From assembly GCA_036417435.1 (NCBI GenBank), contig CM070901.1, positions 67,622,501 to 67,686,500 on the forward strand: 64,000 nucleotides of DNA, read 5' to 3'. The stretch comes from Inia geoffrensis. Its lineage: Eukaryota; Chordata; Mammalia; Artiodactyla; Iniidae. Both the position numbers and the translations under genes were made by a program. Position 1 is the stretch's first letter, and each line of letters starts with the position of its first letter. The notes under the pieces are model-generated. The model was not told the origin of the DNA. It searched no databases and saw nothing but the letters and a program-made list of their open reading frames with translations. Below are positions 21,120 through 33,714 of this stretch, one piece after another.

Positions 21120-21560
21120 CTTCTTTTTCGCAATACAGGTGGCTAACTTAAGCTTTGATTGCCAAGGCATCCATTGCAAGGGGCAGCCCTTTCAAAGAAG
21201 GCTATCAGCTAAACACAGTACCAACCACACAAGTAGATAAAGAGCCAGGCCACCTCCACTCACTGAGCCTCCTTTGTTTTAGAGATTTTGGTTAGAGGTT
21301 TAAATAACTGACCAATTGGTCTACGTGGCTTTTGTTTTTTTCCATCCTGTCCTCTAAATTCCTGCTCTTATGTTTTAAGTTCACCAATAAAGAGTGAGCC
21401 CCCAAAACGCTAGGACCCACCCTCAGCCCCAATAAAAGCAGAACCCCAGGCCCACATGCACTCCCTGTCTCCCCATGACCTTGCTGTGTGGCCCCAGGTG
21501 TGCTGTGTAATTTCCAGGTGTTATAAATAATGAGCCTCTGTTTTTTTCAAACTTTCCTGA
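21120..21560 (+). repeat. Candidate LTR-like segment
   Basis: Contains GACCAATTGGTC (CAAT-type), CCCAATAAAAGCAG and a later TTATAAATAATGAG before a T-rich stretch, the order expected of an LTR. No partner copy or target duplication identified. Confidence 0.35.
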
Positions 21561-22184
21561 TGGTTATTGCTGAAGGGCATCTGGCAATCATTATAAGAAC
21601 CACAAGAGGTGGTCCAACCACAACACTGGTTGTTGATAGGCTGAGCTCAGCACAAAATAGGGTCGCACCCCATTGGCTTCTGGGGTTCTGCTGACTTTTG
21701 CCAGCTCTCAGGGGAATTGTCTAGGTCTTCTTTCTCGTGGCTATCTCTGCAAGTCACTCTGGACCATGGGAGGGTTCGTATCTTTTGTACCCTCTTTCAG
21801 GACACCTTTGGGTTCTTGGGTTGTTCTATACTGCCAGAAATATTTACTATTTTTCCCAGCTGAAACCTGACAAGATATTTGAAAGGATTTTTTTTAAAGT
21901 AGCTCTATGGTCAGAAGTCGGTCAGACTGGAAGCTGATATTCAGAGCCTGATAGGACCTTTTTTTTAAGGCCTTCTCCCCTAAGCTGAATGAAAGAAAAT
22001 ACTCCAAAAAAAAAAAAATCTACAAATGTAGAACATAGAGTTCTTTTGATTTGTATCTTAGTTAAAGATTTCCCTGATATAAAGAAGCAAAATGAAGATA
22101 ATGTATAGTTGGATGGGTGGGTCAACGCTTTGAGATCATTCAGGCTGCAACCCAATTCTTTGAGGAATTTAAAACAACTGTCCT

Positions 22185-22496
22185 GGGACTTCCCTGGTGG
22201 TGCAGTGGTTAAGAATCTGCCTGCCAATGCAGGGGACACAAGTTCGAGCCCTCGTCTGGGAAGCTCCCACATGCTGCAGAGCAACTAAGCCCATGAGCCA
22301 CCACTACTGAGCCCTCATGCCACAAGTACTGAAGCCTGCGCGCCTAGAGCCCGTGCTCCGCAACAAGAAAAGCCACCACAATGAGAAGCCCGCGCACTGC
22401 AATGAAGAGTAGCCCCCGCTCACCGCAACTAGAGAGAGCCCACGCACAGCAAGGAAGACCCAACACAGACAAAAATTAATTAATTAATTAATTAGG
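22185..22496 (+). mobile_element. Old CHR-type SINE
   Basis: Head GGGACTTCCCTGGTGGTGCA, tail (TTAA)n-rich. Duplication AAAACAACTGTCCT / AAAAAACTGTCCT. Confidence 0.87.
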
Positions 22497-24480
22497 AAAA
22501 AACTGTCCTTTTCTTGTAAGATCAGAAGTGCAGCTCTAGAAAAAATGCAAAGCCAACCTATCCTTTTTACCAATTCCCAAACCTCCCCATTCATCTCAAA
22601 AAGCTTGTAGGTATCATAAAAATCTAGATATAGAAAATAAAAGTCCTTCTTGGAGGAACTTGCATTCTTTCCCTGTGCCATTTCTTTGAATTCAAACTTC
22701 AGAGAAGTAATCCTTATTAGGGAAAAAAAAAAAAAAAAGGAAAGGCTATTTGGAAACTACATACATGAAAAATTTTCAGTCTTCACAAATATTAGTAAAA
22801 AATTTAAGCCATCTGAGCAGGTAGTTTTAACTTATTCCACCTGCCAGAAACACAATTTTGACCCAACTGTTCTTTTATAAACCACTGAGTTTTGTATTAT
22901 CATAGCTGTCTCATGGCTAAAATTTTAAAATGAAAGTTGTAAGACTCCTGTTTGCATCTGTCTGTATGTTTATGTATGCCTATGTATATATGTTATAATA
23001 TACACATACGTAGGTTTTTTTCTACCTTCAGGTGGTACTGCCAAAATTAATTTGTAACGAGCTTTACTTAATTGGCTTAAAGAAATTTAAGCACTTATAT
23101 AAATCAACTATACTCTCAGTAATATAGAAATTAACCCAAATGTTTGCCAAGGTCACATGATGTAAGATAAGCTTCTGTAAAATAAAGCTAGTTTAAATTT
23201 GTTGGTTTAATTCAAACAGGCATGTCTTCAGAGTTATCAGCATTAAATACAATACTTTTATTTTACCTAGGTTTACTAAAAGTCAGGTAAGCTCACTTTA
23301 TCTCTGTTAGAGAATTTGTCAGCAAGAAAGCTAACTTATGATGATGGTTAGCTGTTTAATGTCTCTTAATTTGTCATGAGGAATCTAAAGATAAATGTTA
23401 AGAACAAGTAAATTAAATATATGTAAATAAGATACAAGTTTGTAAGCGAACTTTTCAACAATTCTTATATGTTATGGTACATCTACTTAAATATAGTTTC
23501 CAAAATTATTTTGGTTATTTGAATCCTAAAGTTACACTAAGGTAACTTAAATGATGGATATTTGTTGAGTATCTAGATCATTTCCAAGTAAGATGAAACA
23601 TTAAGTACTGAACATAAGTTTATCCACTTTTGACTTCCTTTTACAGAGGAACTAAAGCTATTTTGATCTCTTAGTAAACATGGTTTGTGTCACATTGTAA
23701 AAATGTACTATGAGGAAGAATATGTTTCTCAAAATTAGGAAATGTATTTGCAAATTTGCCAGTCCACAGAATTGGCAAGTGACAGTCCACAATTGCTTAC
23801 TTTTTAGTTTTCCCGAGGAATCAAGGGATTCTTAAGGATAAGAATTATAATTAATATAAAACTACTAGAAATAATAAGGGAAACATTTCTATGCAAGACA
23901 TGGATATGCGTTTTTGTTAGGGAAAAAAGAGTAATTTTGTCCTAAAGTAAAATGTTTATTCCAGAATGAGAAAGAGGAAAAAAAAAGAAAAAAGAAAAAA
24001 CAGGACAAAACTAGAATGTATATAAAAAGTTGGAGAATATTTGTGGAAAAGGATTCTTGGAAAAGAAATTTTGGGTGTAGTCAAGCAGGAAGGTGTGGCT
24101 AAGATCGGAATGGATATATTTAACTTTTTTTAAAAATGAATTTTAATATCAAAAAGTATCCTGGGGCAAAATTAGACTTGGACTTCTGTCTGTTAAAAAA
24201 AACAAAGTTTTATTGTACTATTGGTCTGCTCTTAATATAAAAGGCTGTGAAAGTTTATTATTATTATTTTTTAATCTTTCTGATAATCTACCTGGAAAGC
24301 AAATATTTTGCGTCTTACCAAAATAATTTCCTGTGCTTCATGTTGCCTTTATCAGGTCACTGACTACTTAAGAAAACACAGTCTTCTCAATATTAAAAGA
24401 GCTAAGTTTTGTTCATAACTATGCAACCTTCTGCATTTGCCTTCAAAGTCTTTCATTGTCACTTTAGTTAAATAGATAAT

Positions 24481-27400
24481 AAAAGTAGCAATTCTCATAT
24501 CAGACAAAATAGACTTTAAAATAAAGACTATTAGAAGAGACAAAGAAGGACATTACATAAGATCAAGGGATCGATCCAAGAAGAACATATAACAATTGTA
24601 AATATTTATGCACCCAACATAGGAGCACCTCAATACATAAGGCAAATACTAACAGCCATAAAAGGGGAAATCGACAGTAACACATTCATAGTAGGGGACT
24701 TCAACACCCCACTTTCACCAATGGACAGATCATCCAAAATGAAAATAAATAAGGAAACACAAGCTTTATATGATACATTAAACAACATGGACTTAATGAT
24801 ATTTATAGAACATTCCATCCAAAAACAACAGAATACACATTTCTCTCAAGTGCTCATGGAACATTCTCCAGGATAGATCATATCTTGGGTCACAAATCAA
24901 GCCTTGGTAAATTTAAGAAAATTGAAATTGTATCAGGTATCTTTTCCGACCACAACGCTATGAGACTAGATATCAATTACAGGAAAAGATCTGTAAAAAA
25001 TACAAACACATGGAGGCTAAACAATACACTACTTAATAACGAAGTGATCACTGAAGAAATCAAAGAGGAAATCAGAAAATATCTAGAAACAAATGACAAT
25101 GGAGATACGACGACTCAAAATCTATGGGATGCAGCAAAAGCAGTTCTAAGAGGGAAGTTTGTAGCAATAAAATCCTACCTTAAGAAACAGGAAACATCTC
25201 GAATAAACAACTTAACCTTGCACCTAAAGAAATTAAAGAAAGAAGAACAAATACACCCCAAAGTTAACAGAAGGAAAGAAATCATAAAAATCAGATCAGA
25301 AATAAATGAAAAAGAAATGAAGGAGATGATAGCAAAGATCAATAAAACTAAAAGCTCGTTCTTTGAGAAGATAAACAAAATTGATAAACCATTAGCCAGA
25401 ATCATCAAGAAAAAAAGGGAGAAGACTGAAATCAATAGAATTAGAAATGAAAAAGGAGAAGTAACAACTGACACTGCAGAAATACAAAAGATCATGAGAG
25501 ATTACTACAAGCAACTCTATGCCAATAAAATGGACAACCTGGAAGAAATGGACAAATTCTTAGAAAGGCACAACCTGCCAAGACTGAATCAGGAAGAAAT
25601 AGAAAATATGAACAGACCGTTCACAAGCACTGAAATTGAAACTGTGATTAAAAATCTTCCAACAAACAAAAGCCCAGGACCAGATGGCTTCACAGGCGAA
25701 TTCTATCAAACATTTAGAGAAGAGATAACACCTATCCTTCTCAAACTCTTCCAAAATATAGCAGAGGGAGGAACACTCCCCAACTCATTCTACGATGCAA
25801 CCATCACCCTGATACCAAAACCAGACAAGGATTTCACAAAGAAAGAAAACTACAGGCCAATATCTCTGATGAACATAGATGCAAAAATCCTCATCAAAAT
25901 ACTAGCACCAGTATTATTCAACATAGTTTTGGAAGTTTTAGCCATAGCAATCAGAGAAGAAAAAGAAATAAAAGGATTCCAAATCAGAAAAGAAGAAGTA
26001 AAGCTCTCACTATTTGCAGATGACATGATACTATACATAGAGAATCCTAAAGACACTACCAGAAAACTACTAGAGCTAATCAATGAATTTGGTAAAGTAG
26101 CAGGATACAAAATTAATGCACAGAAATGTCTGGCATTCCTATACACTAATGATGAAAAATCTGAAAGTGAAATCAAGAAAACACTCCCATTTACCATTGC
26201 AACAAAAAGAATAAAATATCTAGGAATAAACCTACCTAAGGAGACAAAAGACCTGTATGCAGCAAATTATAAGACACTGATGAAAGAAATTAAAGATGAT
26301 ACAAACAGATGGAGAGATGTACCATGTTCTTGGATTGGAAGAATCAACATTGTGAAAATGACTCCACTATCCAAAGCAATCTACAGATTCAATGCAATCC
26401 CTACCAAACTACCACTGGCATTTTTCACAGAACTAGAACAAAAAAATTCACTATTTGTATGGAAACACAAAAGACCCCGAATAGCCAAAGCAATCTTGAG
26501 AACAAAAAACGGAGCTGGAGGAATCAGGCGCCCTGACTTCAGACTATACTACAAAGCTACAGTAATCAAGACAGTATGGTACTGGCACAAAAACAGAACT
26601 ATAGATCAGTGGAACAGGATAGAAAGCCCAGAGATAAGCCCACGCACATATGGTCACCTTATCTTTGATAAAGGAGGCAGGAATGTACAGTGGAGAAAGG
26701 ACAGCCTCTTCAATAAGTGGTGCTGGGAAAACTGGACAGTTACATGTAAAAATATGAGATTAGATCACTCCCTAACACCATACACAAAAATAAGCTCAAA
26801 ATGGATTAAAGACCTAAATGTAAGGCCAGAAACTATCAAACTCTTAGAGGAAAACATAGGCAGGACTCTCTATGACATAAATCACAACAAGGTCCTTTTT
26901 GACTCACCTCCTAGAGAAATGGAAATAAAAAAAATAAAATAAACAAATGGGACCTAATGAAACTTAAAAGCTTTTGCACAGCAAAGGAAACCATAAACAA
27001 GACCAAAAGTCAACCCTCAGAATGAGAGAAAATATTTGCAAATGAAGCAACTGACAAAGGATTAATCTCCAAAATTTATAAGCAGTTCATGCAGCTTAAT
27101 AACAAAAAAACAAGCAACCCAATCCAGAAATGGGCAGAAGACCTAAATAGACATTTCTCCAAAGAAGATATACAGACTGCCAACAAACACATGAAAGAAT
27201 GCTCAACATCACTAATCATTAGAGAAATGCAAATCAAAACTACAATGAGATATCATCTCACACCAGTCAGAATGGCCATCATCAAAAAAAACCATAATTC
27301 AAAAAGAATCATGTACCAAAATGTTCATTGCAGCTCTATTTACAATAGCCCGGAGATGGAAACAACCTGTGTCCATCATTGGATGAATGGATAAAGAAGA

Positions 27401-27933
27401 TGTGGCACATATATACAATGGAATATTACTCAGCCATAAAAAGAAACAAAATTGAGCTATTTGTAATGAGGTGGATAGACCTAGAGTCTATCATACAGAG
27501 TGAAGTAAGTCAGAAAGAGAGAGACAAATACCGTATCCTAACACATATATATGGAATTTAAGGGGAAAAATGTCATGAAGATCCTAGCGGTGAAACAGGA
27601 ATAAAGACACAGACTTACTAGAGAATGGACTTGAGGATATGGGGAGGGGGAAGGGTAAACTCTGACAAAGCGAGAGAGAGGCATGGACATATATACACTA
27701 CCAAACGTAATGTAGATAGCTAGTGGGAAGCAGCCACATAGCACAGGGAGATCAGCTCGGTGCTTTGTGACTGCCTGGAGGGGTGGGATAGGGAGGGTGG
27801 GAGGGAGGGAGACGCAAGCGGGAGGAGATATGGGAACATATGTATATATATCTGATTCATTTTGTTGTGAAGCTGAAACTAACATACCATTGTAAAGAAA
27901 TTACACTCCAATAAAGATGTTAAAATGAAAAAA
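24481..27933 (+). mobile_element. 5'-truncated L1 with an internal reverse-transcriptase deletion
   Basis: Starts within the ORF2 endonuclease, runs through a long open frame, and ends in the L1 3' UTR (TGATTCATTTTGTTGTGAAG, ACTCCAATAAAGATG). Flanked by the perfect 11-bp duplication AAATAGATAAT (24470-24480 and 27934-27944). Inserted in the old provirus. Its 3' UTR carries A-rich and GGGAGG-rich tracts as in other L1s. Confidence 0.93.
24885..26942 (+). pseudogene. L1 ORF2 fragment (685-codon open frame, deleted RT core)
   Basis: Matches L1 ORF2 from the end of the endonuclease through the RT fingers ([14 protein letters not shown] at about residues 263-276, [22 protein letters not shown]). 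At about residue 341 it jumps to [12 protein letters not shown], so RT motifs between these are gone, roughly 130 residues by comparison with usual L1 spacing. The FADD active-site motif is kept at residues 377-380, followed by the thumb and part of the C-terminal domain. Usual ORF2 length is about 1275 residues. The reading frame survives across the deletion, but a working enzyme is not expected. Confidence 0.9.
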
Positions 27934-28042
27934 AAATAGATAATTAAGTATTATTTCATAATGATCTGTGATCCTATTTAGTCAAATGTTCAAACCTTTT
28001 GTCATTTTCACACGTTCCCAAAATCAAATTCTAAATGAAGCA

Positions 28043-28246
28043 TTTTTTTTTTTTGCAGTACACGGGCCTCTCACTGTTGTGGCCTCTCCCGTTGCGGAGC
28101 ACAGGCTCTGGACGCTCAGGCCCAGCGGCCATGGCTCATGGGCCCAGCCACTCCGCGGCATGTGGGGTCTTCCCGGACCGGGGCATGAACCCGTGTCCCC
28201 TGCATCGGCAGGCGGGCTCTCAACCACTGCACCACCAGGGAAGTCC
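28043..28246 (-). mobile_element. Young cetacean tRNA-Glu SINE
   Basis: Reverse copy with flanking CTAAATGAAGCATTTTT / CTAAATGCAGCATTTTT (28031 and 28247). Confidence 0.9.
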
Positions 28247-28389
28247 CTAAATGCAGCATTTTTTACCTCAGAGTTAACACTGAGATCTCCCAGAGACCCC
28301 CTTGGAATTCTCAAGGGATTTGTCTCTCAGCTTGTAAAGGAGAGATGTTGAACTAATTAGATTTATTTGGTATGCTAAATTACATGGGA

Positions 28390-29940
28390 AGCATTGTCAA
28401 ATAAGTGATGATAAACCTTCTTAGGTTATATGTACAGATATATGGATATATGTTACTGATACAGGTAATCCAGAAATTGTTTAAAGATTCTAGAATTGTG
28501 TCAATACACTCAGTGTCCAATTATCATCCTAACTTATTGTATAACACAGAATTACCTACATTTCCTTATCAAATGAATTATCAGGTTTTTATCCATGGGC
28601 ATTTTAAGTCTTTTGTCCTTAACGGACAGTTATTATTTTACTCTAATGCTTTTGCAAAAGTGAGACTCATGGAAAGGACTCTACCAAGAATCCTTGACCA
28701 CTGACACTGCTACCAAATTACACGGTATCAAATCTTGCATGCATATTTCACAACTGAAAAGGCTCCACCTGCCATGTGGTCCTGTACATATGCTCAAAAG
28801 CAAGTTTGCTTGAATGAAAAGCTGCTGATTTCATGAAGTAGAATGCTTCCACCCGAGGCTTTGGAACAAGAATCCTGGTCCTTTCACTCTCATCATGAAA
28901 CACCTTCTCCCCTTTGTACCTGCTTCACCACTCTTCTTTTCTTTCTGTCACTTGTAAAGATAATGCTAGCATCTGTATTTCTGGGGCTTTTGCAAAGGGG
29001 AAGACCTATTTGATTATCGGGTTTGCCTCCAAAGACCCCGGTTGGTCTATGAGGCTGGTGATTTTGTAGTCTGCCTGTTACAAACGTCTCCCTGATTTTC
29101 AATGCCTCAGTTTCTCTGGACCAAATGAAGTACCCTCTATATCCTGTTAGACTCCTAACCTTGACCCTGTAAGTCAATTTCTCTGCATCCAGTTAACAAC
29201 TAATACAAAAAGAAATCAGAACAACTAACAGAAAGAAATCAAAACAATATGCTCTGCGCAGTCTACAGACCCTTAACTCTTAAATAATAAATCATCTGAC
29301 CTCCAGGGCTTGGCTGATCACTCTGTACTCCTATTCCAATATTCTCCACCATGGAATACCTCTTTTGGTGGTGCCACCTGTGCTCCTCCCAGGTTTATCT
29401 TTATCTGTGGAGGATGGTGCCCCTTCATGCATGGGAAGCTCAATGTTTAAGTAATTGGGAAATGGTGGGACACTATGGTCTGAGCTAACTCTTTATGTCT
29501 CTGACTGTCCACAATCAAACCAAGGCTTCAGGTTGGGCTGCTCCTCTCAACTAAAATTACAGATCAATTGAGAATTACCGGGAGACATTCCTGTTTCAAA
29601 ATTTGCTTCCTGTGGCAGATACCTACTTCCCTGATTAGCAGGAAGTGTAAATGAGGCTGTGATCAGGAACCTCTCCTTAACTCTTAAAATTATCACAGAA
29701 GCTACTGGCAAAGAAGTAGCTGCCTGACCGTAATCTGTAGACTCTCTGGCCAAAGTTGTTCTTGCAATAGAATAGGCCTTGATTATCTTTTAGACCGAAA
29801 GAAGGTGTCTGTGCTCTAGCCAACACCACTTGCTGTACTTGGAGTCACACTTCTGGGGAAGTTGAAACTCAGCTACCTAAGATTACTGAAAAAGCCACTT
29901 GGCTTAAGAAAGTGTCTCCTACGACAAAAACTTGCCAGAA
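28390..29940 (+). pseudogene. Old ERV env remnant
   Basis: Plus-strand traces of a retroviral envelope gene with several stops and frame changes. The CX6CC motif typical of gammaretroviral transmembrane subunits is encoded at 29810-29836, with a TGA a few codons upstream. The surface-subunit part is too decayed to align by eye. The trace is cut at about 29940 by the second L1 and resumes at 32370. Confidence 0.65.
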
Positions 29941-30931
29941 AATGAGCATAGGTGGAAACTACCTCAACATAATAAAGGCCATATATGACAAACCCACAGC
30001 AAACATCATTCTCAATGGTGAAAAACTGAAAGCATTTCCTGTAAGGTCACAAGACAAGGATGTCCACTCTTGCCACTTTTATTCAACGTAGTTTTGGAAA
30101 TCCTAGCTGCAGCTAGGACTTTTTCCGAGAAGAAAAAGAAATAAAATGAATCAAAATTGGAAGAGAAGAAGTAAAACTGTCACTGTTTGCAGATGACATG
30201 ATACTATACTTAGAAAATCCTGAAGATGCTACCAGAAAACTACTAGAGCTCATCAGTTAATTTGGTAAAGATGCAGGATACAAAATTAATACACAGAAAT
30301 CTCTTGCATTCCTAAACACTAACAATGAAAGATCAGAAAGAGAAACAACCCCACTTACCATCATATCAAAAAGAATAAAATACCTAGGAATAAACTTACC
30401 TAAGGTGGCAAAAGATCTGTATTCAGAAATTTATTAGATACTGATGAAAGACCAAAGATGACACAAACAGAGAGATATACCATGTTCTTGGGTTGGAAGA
30501 ATCAATATTGTCAAAATGACTATACTACCCAAAGCAATCTACAGATTCAATGCAATCCCTATCAAATTACCAATGGCATTTTTCACAGAATTAGAGCAAA
30601 AAATTTTACAATTTGTATGGAAACACAAAAGACCCTGAATAGCCAAAGCAATGCTGAGAAAGAAAACTGGAGCTGGAGGAATCAGGTTCCCTGACTTCAG
30701 ACTATACTACAAAGCTATAGTCATCAAAACAGTATGGTAGGGCTTCCCTGGTGATGCAGTGGTTGAGAGTCCGCCTGCCGATGCAGGGGACACAGGTTCA
30801 TGCCCCGGTCCAGGAAGATCCCACATGCCGCAGAGTGGCTGCGCCTGTGAGCCATGGTCGCTGAGCCTGCACGTCCAGAGCCGGTTGCTCCACACAGGAG
30901 AGGCCACAACAGTGAGAGGCCTGTGTACCGC

Positions 30932-30963
<32 letters not shown>

Positions 30964-32369
30964 CATTGTACTGGCACAAAACCAGAAATATAGATCAATG
31001 AGACATGCTTGGAAAACTGGACAGCTACATGTAAAAGAATGAAATTAGAACACTTCCTAACACTATACACAAAAATAAACTCAAAGTGGATTAAAGACCT
31101 AAATGTAAGGCTGGATACTATAAAACTTTAGAGGAAAACCTAGGCAGAACTTTCTCTGACATACATCGCAGCCAGATCTTTTTTGATCCACCTCCTATAG
31201 TAACGAAAATAAAAACAAAAATAAACAAATGGGACCTAATGAAACTGAAAACCTTTTGCACAGCAAAGGAAACTATAAACAAAATGAAAAGACAACCCAC
31301 AGAATGGGAGAAAATATTTGTAAACAAAGCAACCAACAAGGGATTAATCTCCAAAATATACAAACAGCTCATGCAGCTCAATATCAAAAAAATAAACAAC
31401 CCAATCAAAAAATGCATGGAAGATCTAAATAGACATTTCTCCAGAGAAGACATAAAGATGGCCAAAAAGCACATGAAAAGATGCCCAACCTCACTAATTA
31501 TTAGAGAAATGCAAATCAAAACTACAATGAGGTATCATCTCACACAAGTCAGAATGGCCATGATCAAAAAAATCTACAAACAATAAGTGCTGGAGAGAGT
31601 GTGGAGAAAAGGGAACCCTCCTACACTGTTGGTGGGAATGTAAATTGGTACAGCTACTGTGGAGTACGAAGGTTCATACACAGTATGAAGTTTCCTTAGA
31701 AAATTAAAAATACAGCTACCATATCCCACAATCCCACTCCTGGGCATATATCCTGAGAAAACCATAATTTGAAATGATATGTGCACCCCCGAATATTCAT
31801 TGCAGCACTATTTACAATAGCCAGGACATGGAAGCAACCTAAATGTCCATCAACAGAGGAATGGATAAAGAAAATGTGGTACATATATACAATGGAATAT
31901 TACTCAGCCATAAAAAAGGAACAAAATAATGCCATTTGCAGCAACATGGATGGACCTAGAGACTGTCATACTTCGTGAAGTAAGTCAAACAGACAAAGAC
32001 AAATATATGATATCACTTATACGTGGAATCTAAAAAACTGGTACAAAAGAACTTACATTCAAGACAGAAATATGGTCACAGATGTAGAAAACAAACTTAT
32101 GGTTACCAGGGAGAAAGTGGTGGGGGGTGCTGAGGGATAAACTGGGACATTGGGATTGACATCTACACACTACTATATATAAAATAGATAACTAATAAGG
32201 ACCTACTGTATAGCACAGGGAACTCTTCTCAATATACTGTAATAACCTATATGGGAAAAGAAGCTAAAAAAGAGTGCATATATGTATATGTATAACTGAT
32301 TCACTTTGCTGTAGAGCAGAAACTAACACAACATTGTAAATCAACTATACTCCAATAAAATTTATTTTA
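29941..32369 (+). mobile_element. 5'-truncated L1 with nested SINE
   Basis: Begins in the ORF2 reverse transcriptase region (CTCAACATAATAAAGGCCAT), keeps a TTTGCAGATGACATG (FADD) block near 30187, and ends TATACTCCAATAAAATTTAT. ORF2 is broken by stops and frameshifts and by the SINE at 30739. Inserted in env of the old provirus. Confidence 0.88.
30739..30962 (+). mobile_element. Young-type SINE nested in L1
   Basis: Interrupts the L1 text CAGTATGGTA/CTGGCAC. A-tail of about 30. Target duplication is imperfect (CAGTATGGTA / GCATTGTA). Confidence 0.88.
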
Positions 32370-32740
32370 AAAATTGTCTTCTTCAATGCAGTCTTTCTTT
32401 GATCTATTTGATCTAAGTTGTTTTGGGCCATGGGGACTGTGGCTTTGGAGTGGGAATTATTCTGCTTATAGTCATTTTAATAGTCTCCCTGGTATGCTGT
32501 GTTGTCTCAAAAGCTTTAAGTGCAAATATGTAGCCACTGGCAGTGAGACAAATGATCTCCCTTTGCCTAGAATGTCAAATATGAGATGAAGAAAACAGCC
32601 AACTAAGGGACTGAGACCTCCATATACTAACCTATGGAGAGAGTCAAACTGACTCCAACATTGACAAGAAGTGATAGCTCAGAGTGGGGCTAATACCTTA
32701 CATTTTGATCAATAGTCTCAGTGCAACTGAAAGTTTGGTC
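32370..32740 (+). pseudogene. 3' end of old ERV env
   Basis: 32450-32512 encodes an uninterrupted hydrophobic stretch of about 20 residues containing CC, like the membrane-spanning helix of a retroviral transmembrane subunit. It continues the env trace broken by the L1 at 29941. Confidence 0.6.
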
Positions 32741-32754
32741 AAAATGGGGGGAAT
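32741..32754 (+). promoter_or_regulatory. Polypurine tract of the old provirus
   Basis: AAAATGGGGGGAAT directly precedes TGATACAG, the start of the 3' LTR: the normal primer site for plus-strand DNA synthesis. Confidence 0.8.
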
Positions 32755-33532
32755 TGATACAGTTAATTAGTATACTGGGATCCACAAAAATGTCAGCTGC
32801 CCCAGGGGCCTGCCACATCACAGATTTAAACCTAAGTTAGCCTGCACTTACAGAAAACACCTATCAAGGAAAACTAAAATACATCAACTAGACTTTTCAA
32901 ACTCAAATCTAACTAGCTTACCTTTTCCTAGAAAATAGGACTTTCCAGCCTTATAGGAAAATACCTGCCCTCCTAGCCAATCATGCCTTGTTTTCACATT
33001 GCCTCTTATAATTCCCTATAAAACTTACTCTTGGGGGCTTCCCTGGTGGCGCAGTCATTAAGAATCCGCCTGCCAATGCAGGGGACACGGGTTCGAGCCC
33101 TGGTCCAGGAAGATCCCGCGTGCCACAGAGCAACTAAGCCCATGCACCACAACTACTAAGCCTGTGCTTTAGAGCCTGTGAGCCACAACTCCAGAGTTCA
33201 CGTGCCACAACTACTGAAGCCCGTGAGCCTAGAGACTGTGCTCCTCAACAAGACGCTGCAATGAGAAACCCACGCACCACAACAAAGGATAACCCCTTCT
33301 CACCGCAGCTAGAGAAAACCCGCACGCAGCAACGAAAGCCAACGCAGCCAAAATAAATAAATAATAAATTTATTAAAAAAGAAGACAACTCACTCTTGTC
33401 CAAATCCCTCAGGAAATGTGCTCCACTTCTTGTGAGGCACTATACACCCCCAAGCCAAAGACTGCTTTTCCTTAAATAAAAATCATCAAACTTGTTCTTT
33501 AATTGTTTTAGTTTTGTCATTTGAAAAGACAA
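32755..33532 (+). repeat. 3' LTR of the old provirus, split by a SINE
   Basis: Begins TGATACAG after the polypurine tract, contains CCCTATAAAACTTACTC, and ends near AAAAGACA. The SINE at 33035-33385 lies just after the TATA box. Blocks match the 5' LTR at 18120. Confidence 0.8.
33035..33385 (+). mobile_element. Old CHR-type SINE in LTR
   Basis: Head GGGCTTCCCTGGTGGCGCAG, long body, AATAAATAAATAATAAAT tail. Flanks AACTTACTCTTG / CAACTCACTCTTG. Confidence 0.88.
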
Positions 33533-33714
33533 AAGCAAAGACCAATATATAGTTTACACACTAAGAGACCAAAATTAATAGTTAGTATGTAAGCATATGA
33601 ATGCTTACTATGGAGGAGGCACTTTACATATATTACCTCTAATACTTACAACTTTGGAATGTAAAATACATCATCCTCATTTGCACACAAACTATTGAGA
33701 GATAAACTGACGTG

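Larger units (their letters stand above)
19002..24469 (+). mobile_element. Internal remnant of the old provirus (unresolved leader/gag/pol) with SINEs
   Basis: Lies between the 5' LTR and the env traces. I could not assign gag or pol domains; small ORFs (for example 20169-20498) have no recognised product. 22510-24469 is AT-rich with no clear coding trace. Assignment to the provirus is by position. Confidence 0.45.
18120..33532 (+). mobile_element. Old ERV1-like provirus, heavily interrupted
   Basis: Two related LTR sequences in the same direction (about 18120-18540 and 32755-33532) bracket retroviral remnants. The 3' LTR is preceded by a polypurine tract. An env transmembrane-subunit trace lies at about 28390-29940, and its membrane-spanning helix is at 32450-32512. 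Later insertions are Tigger-like (18541), SINEs (19665, 22185, 28043, 33035) and L1s (24481, 29941). Subtracting these leaves about 8 kb, the size of one provirus. All reading frames are broken. Confidence 0.75.
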
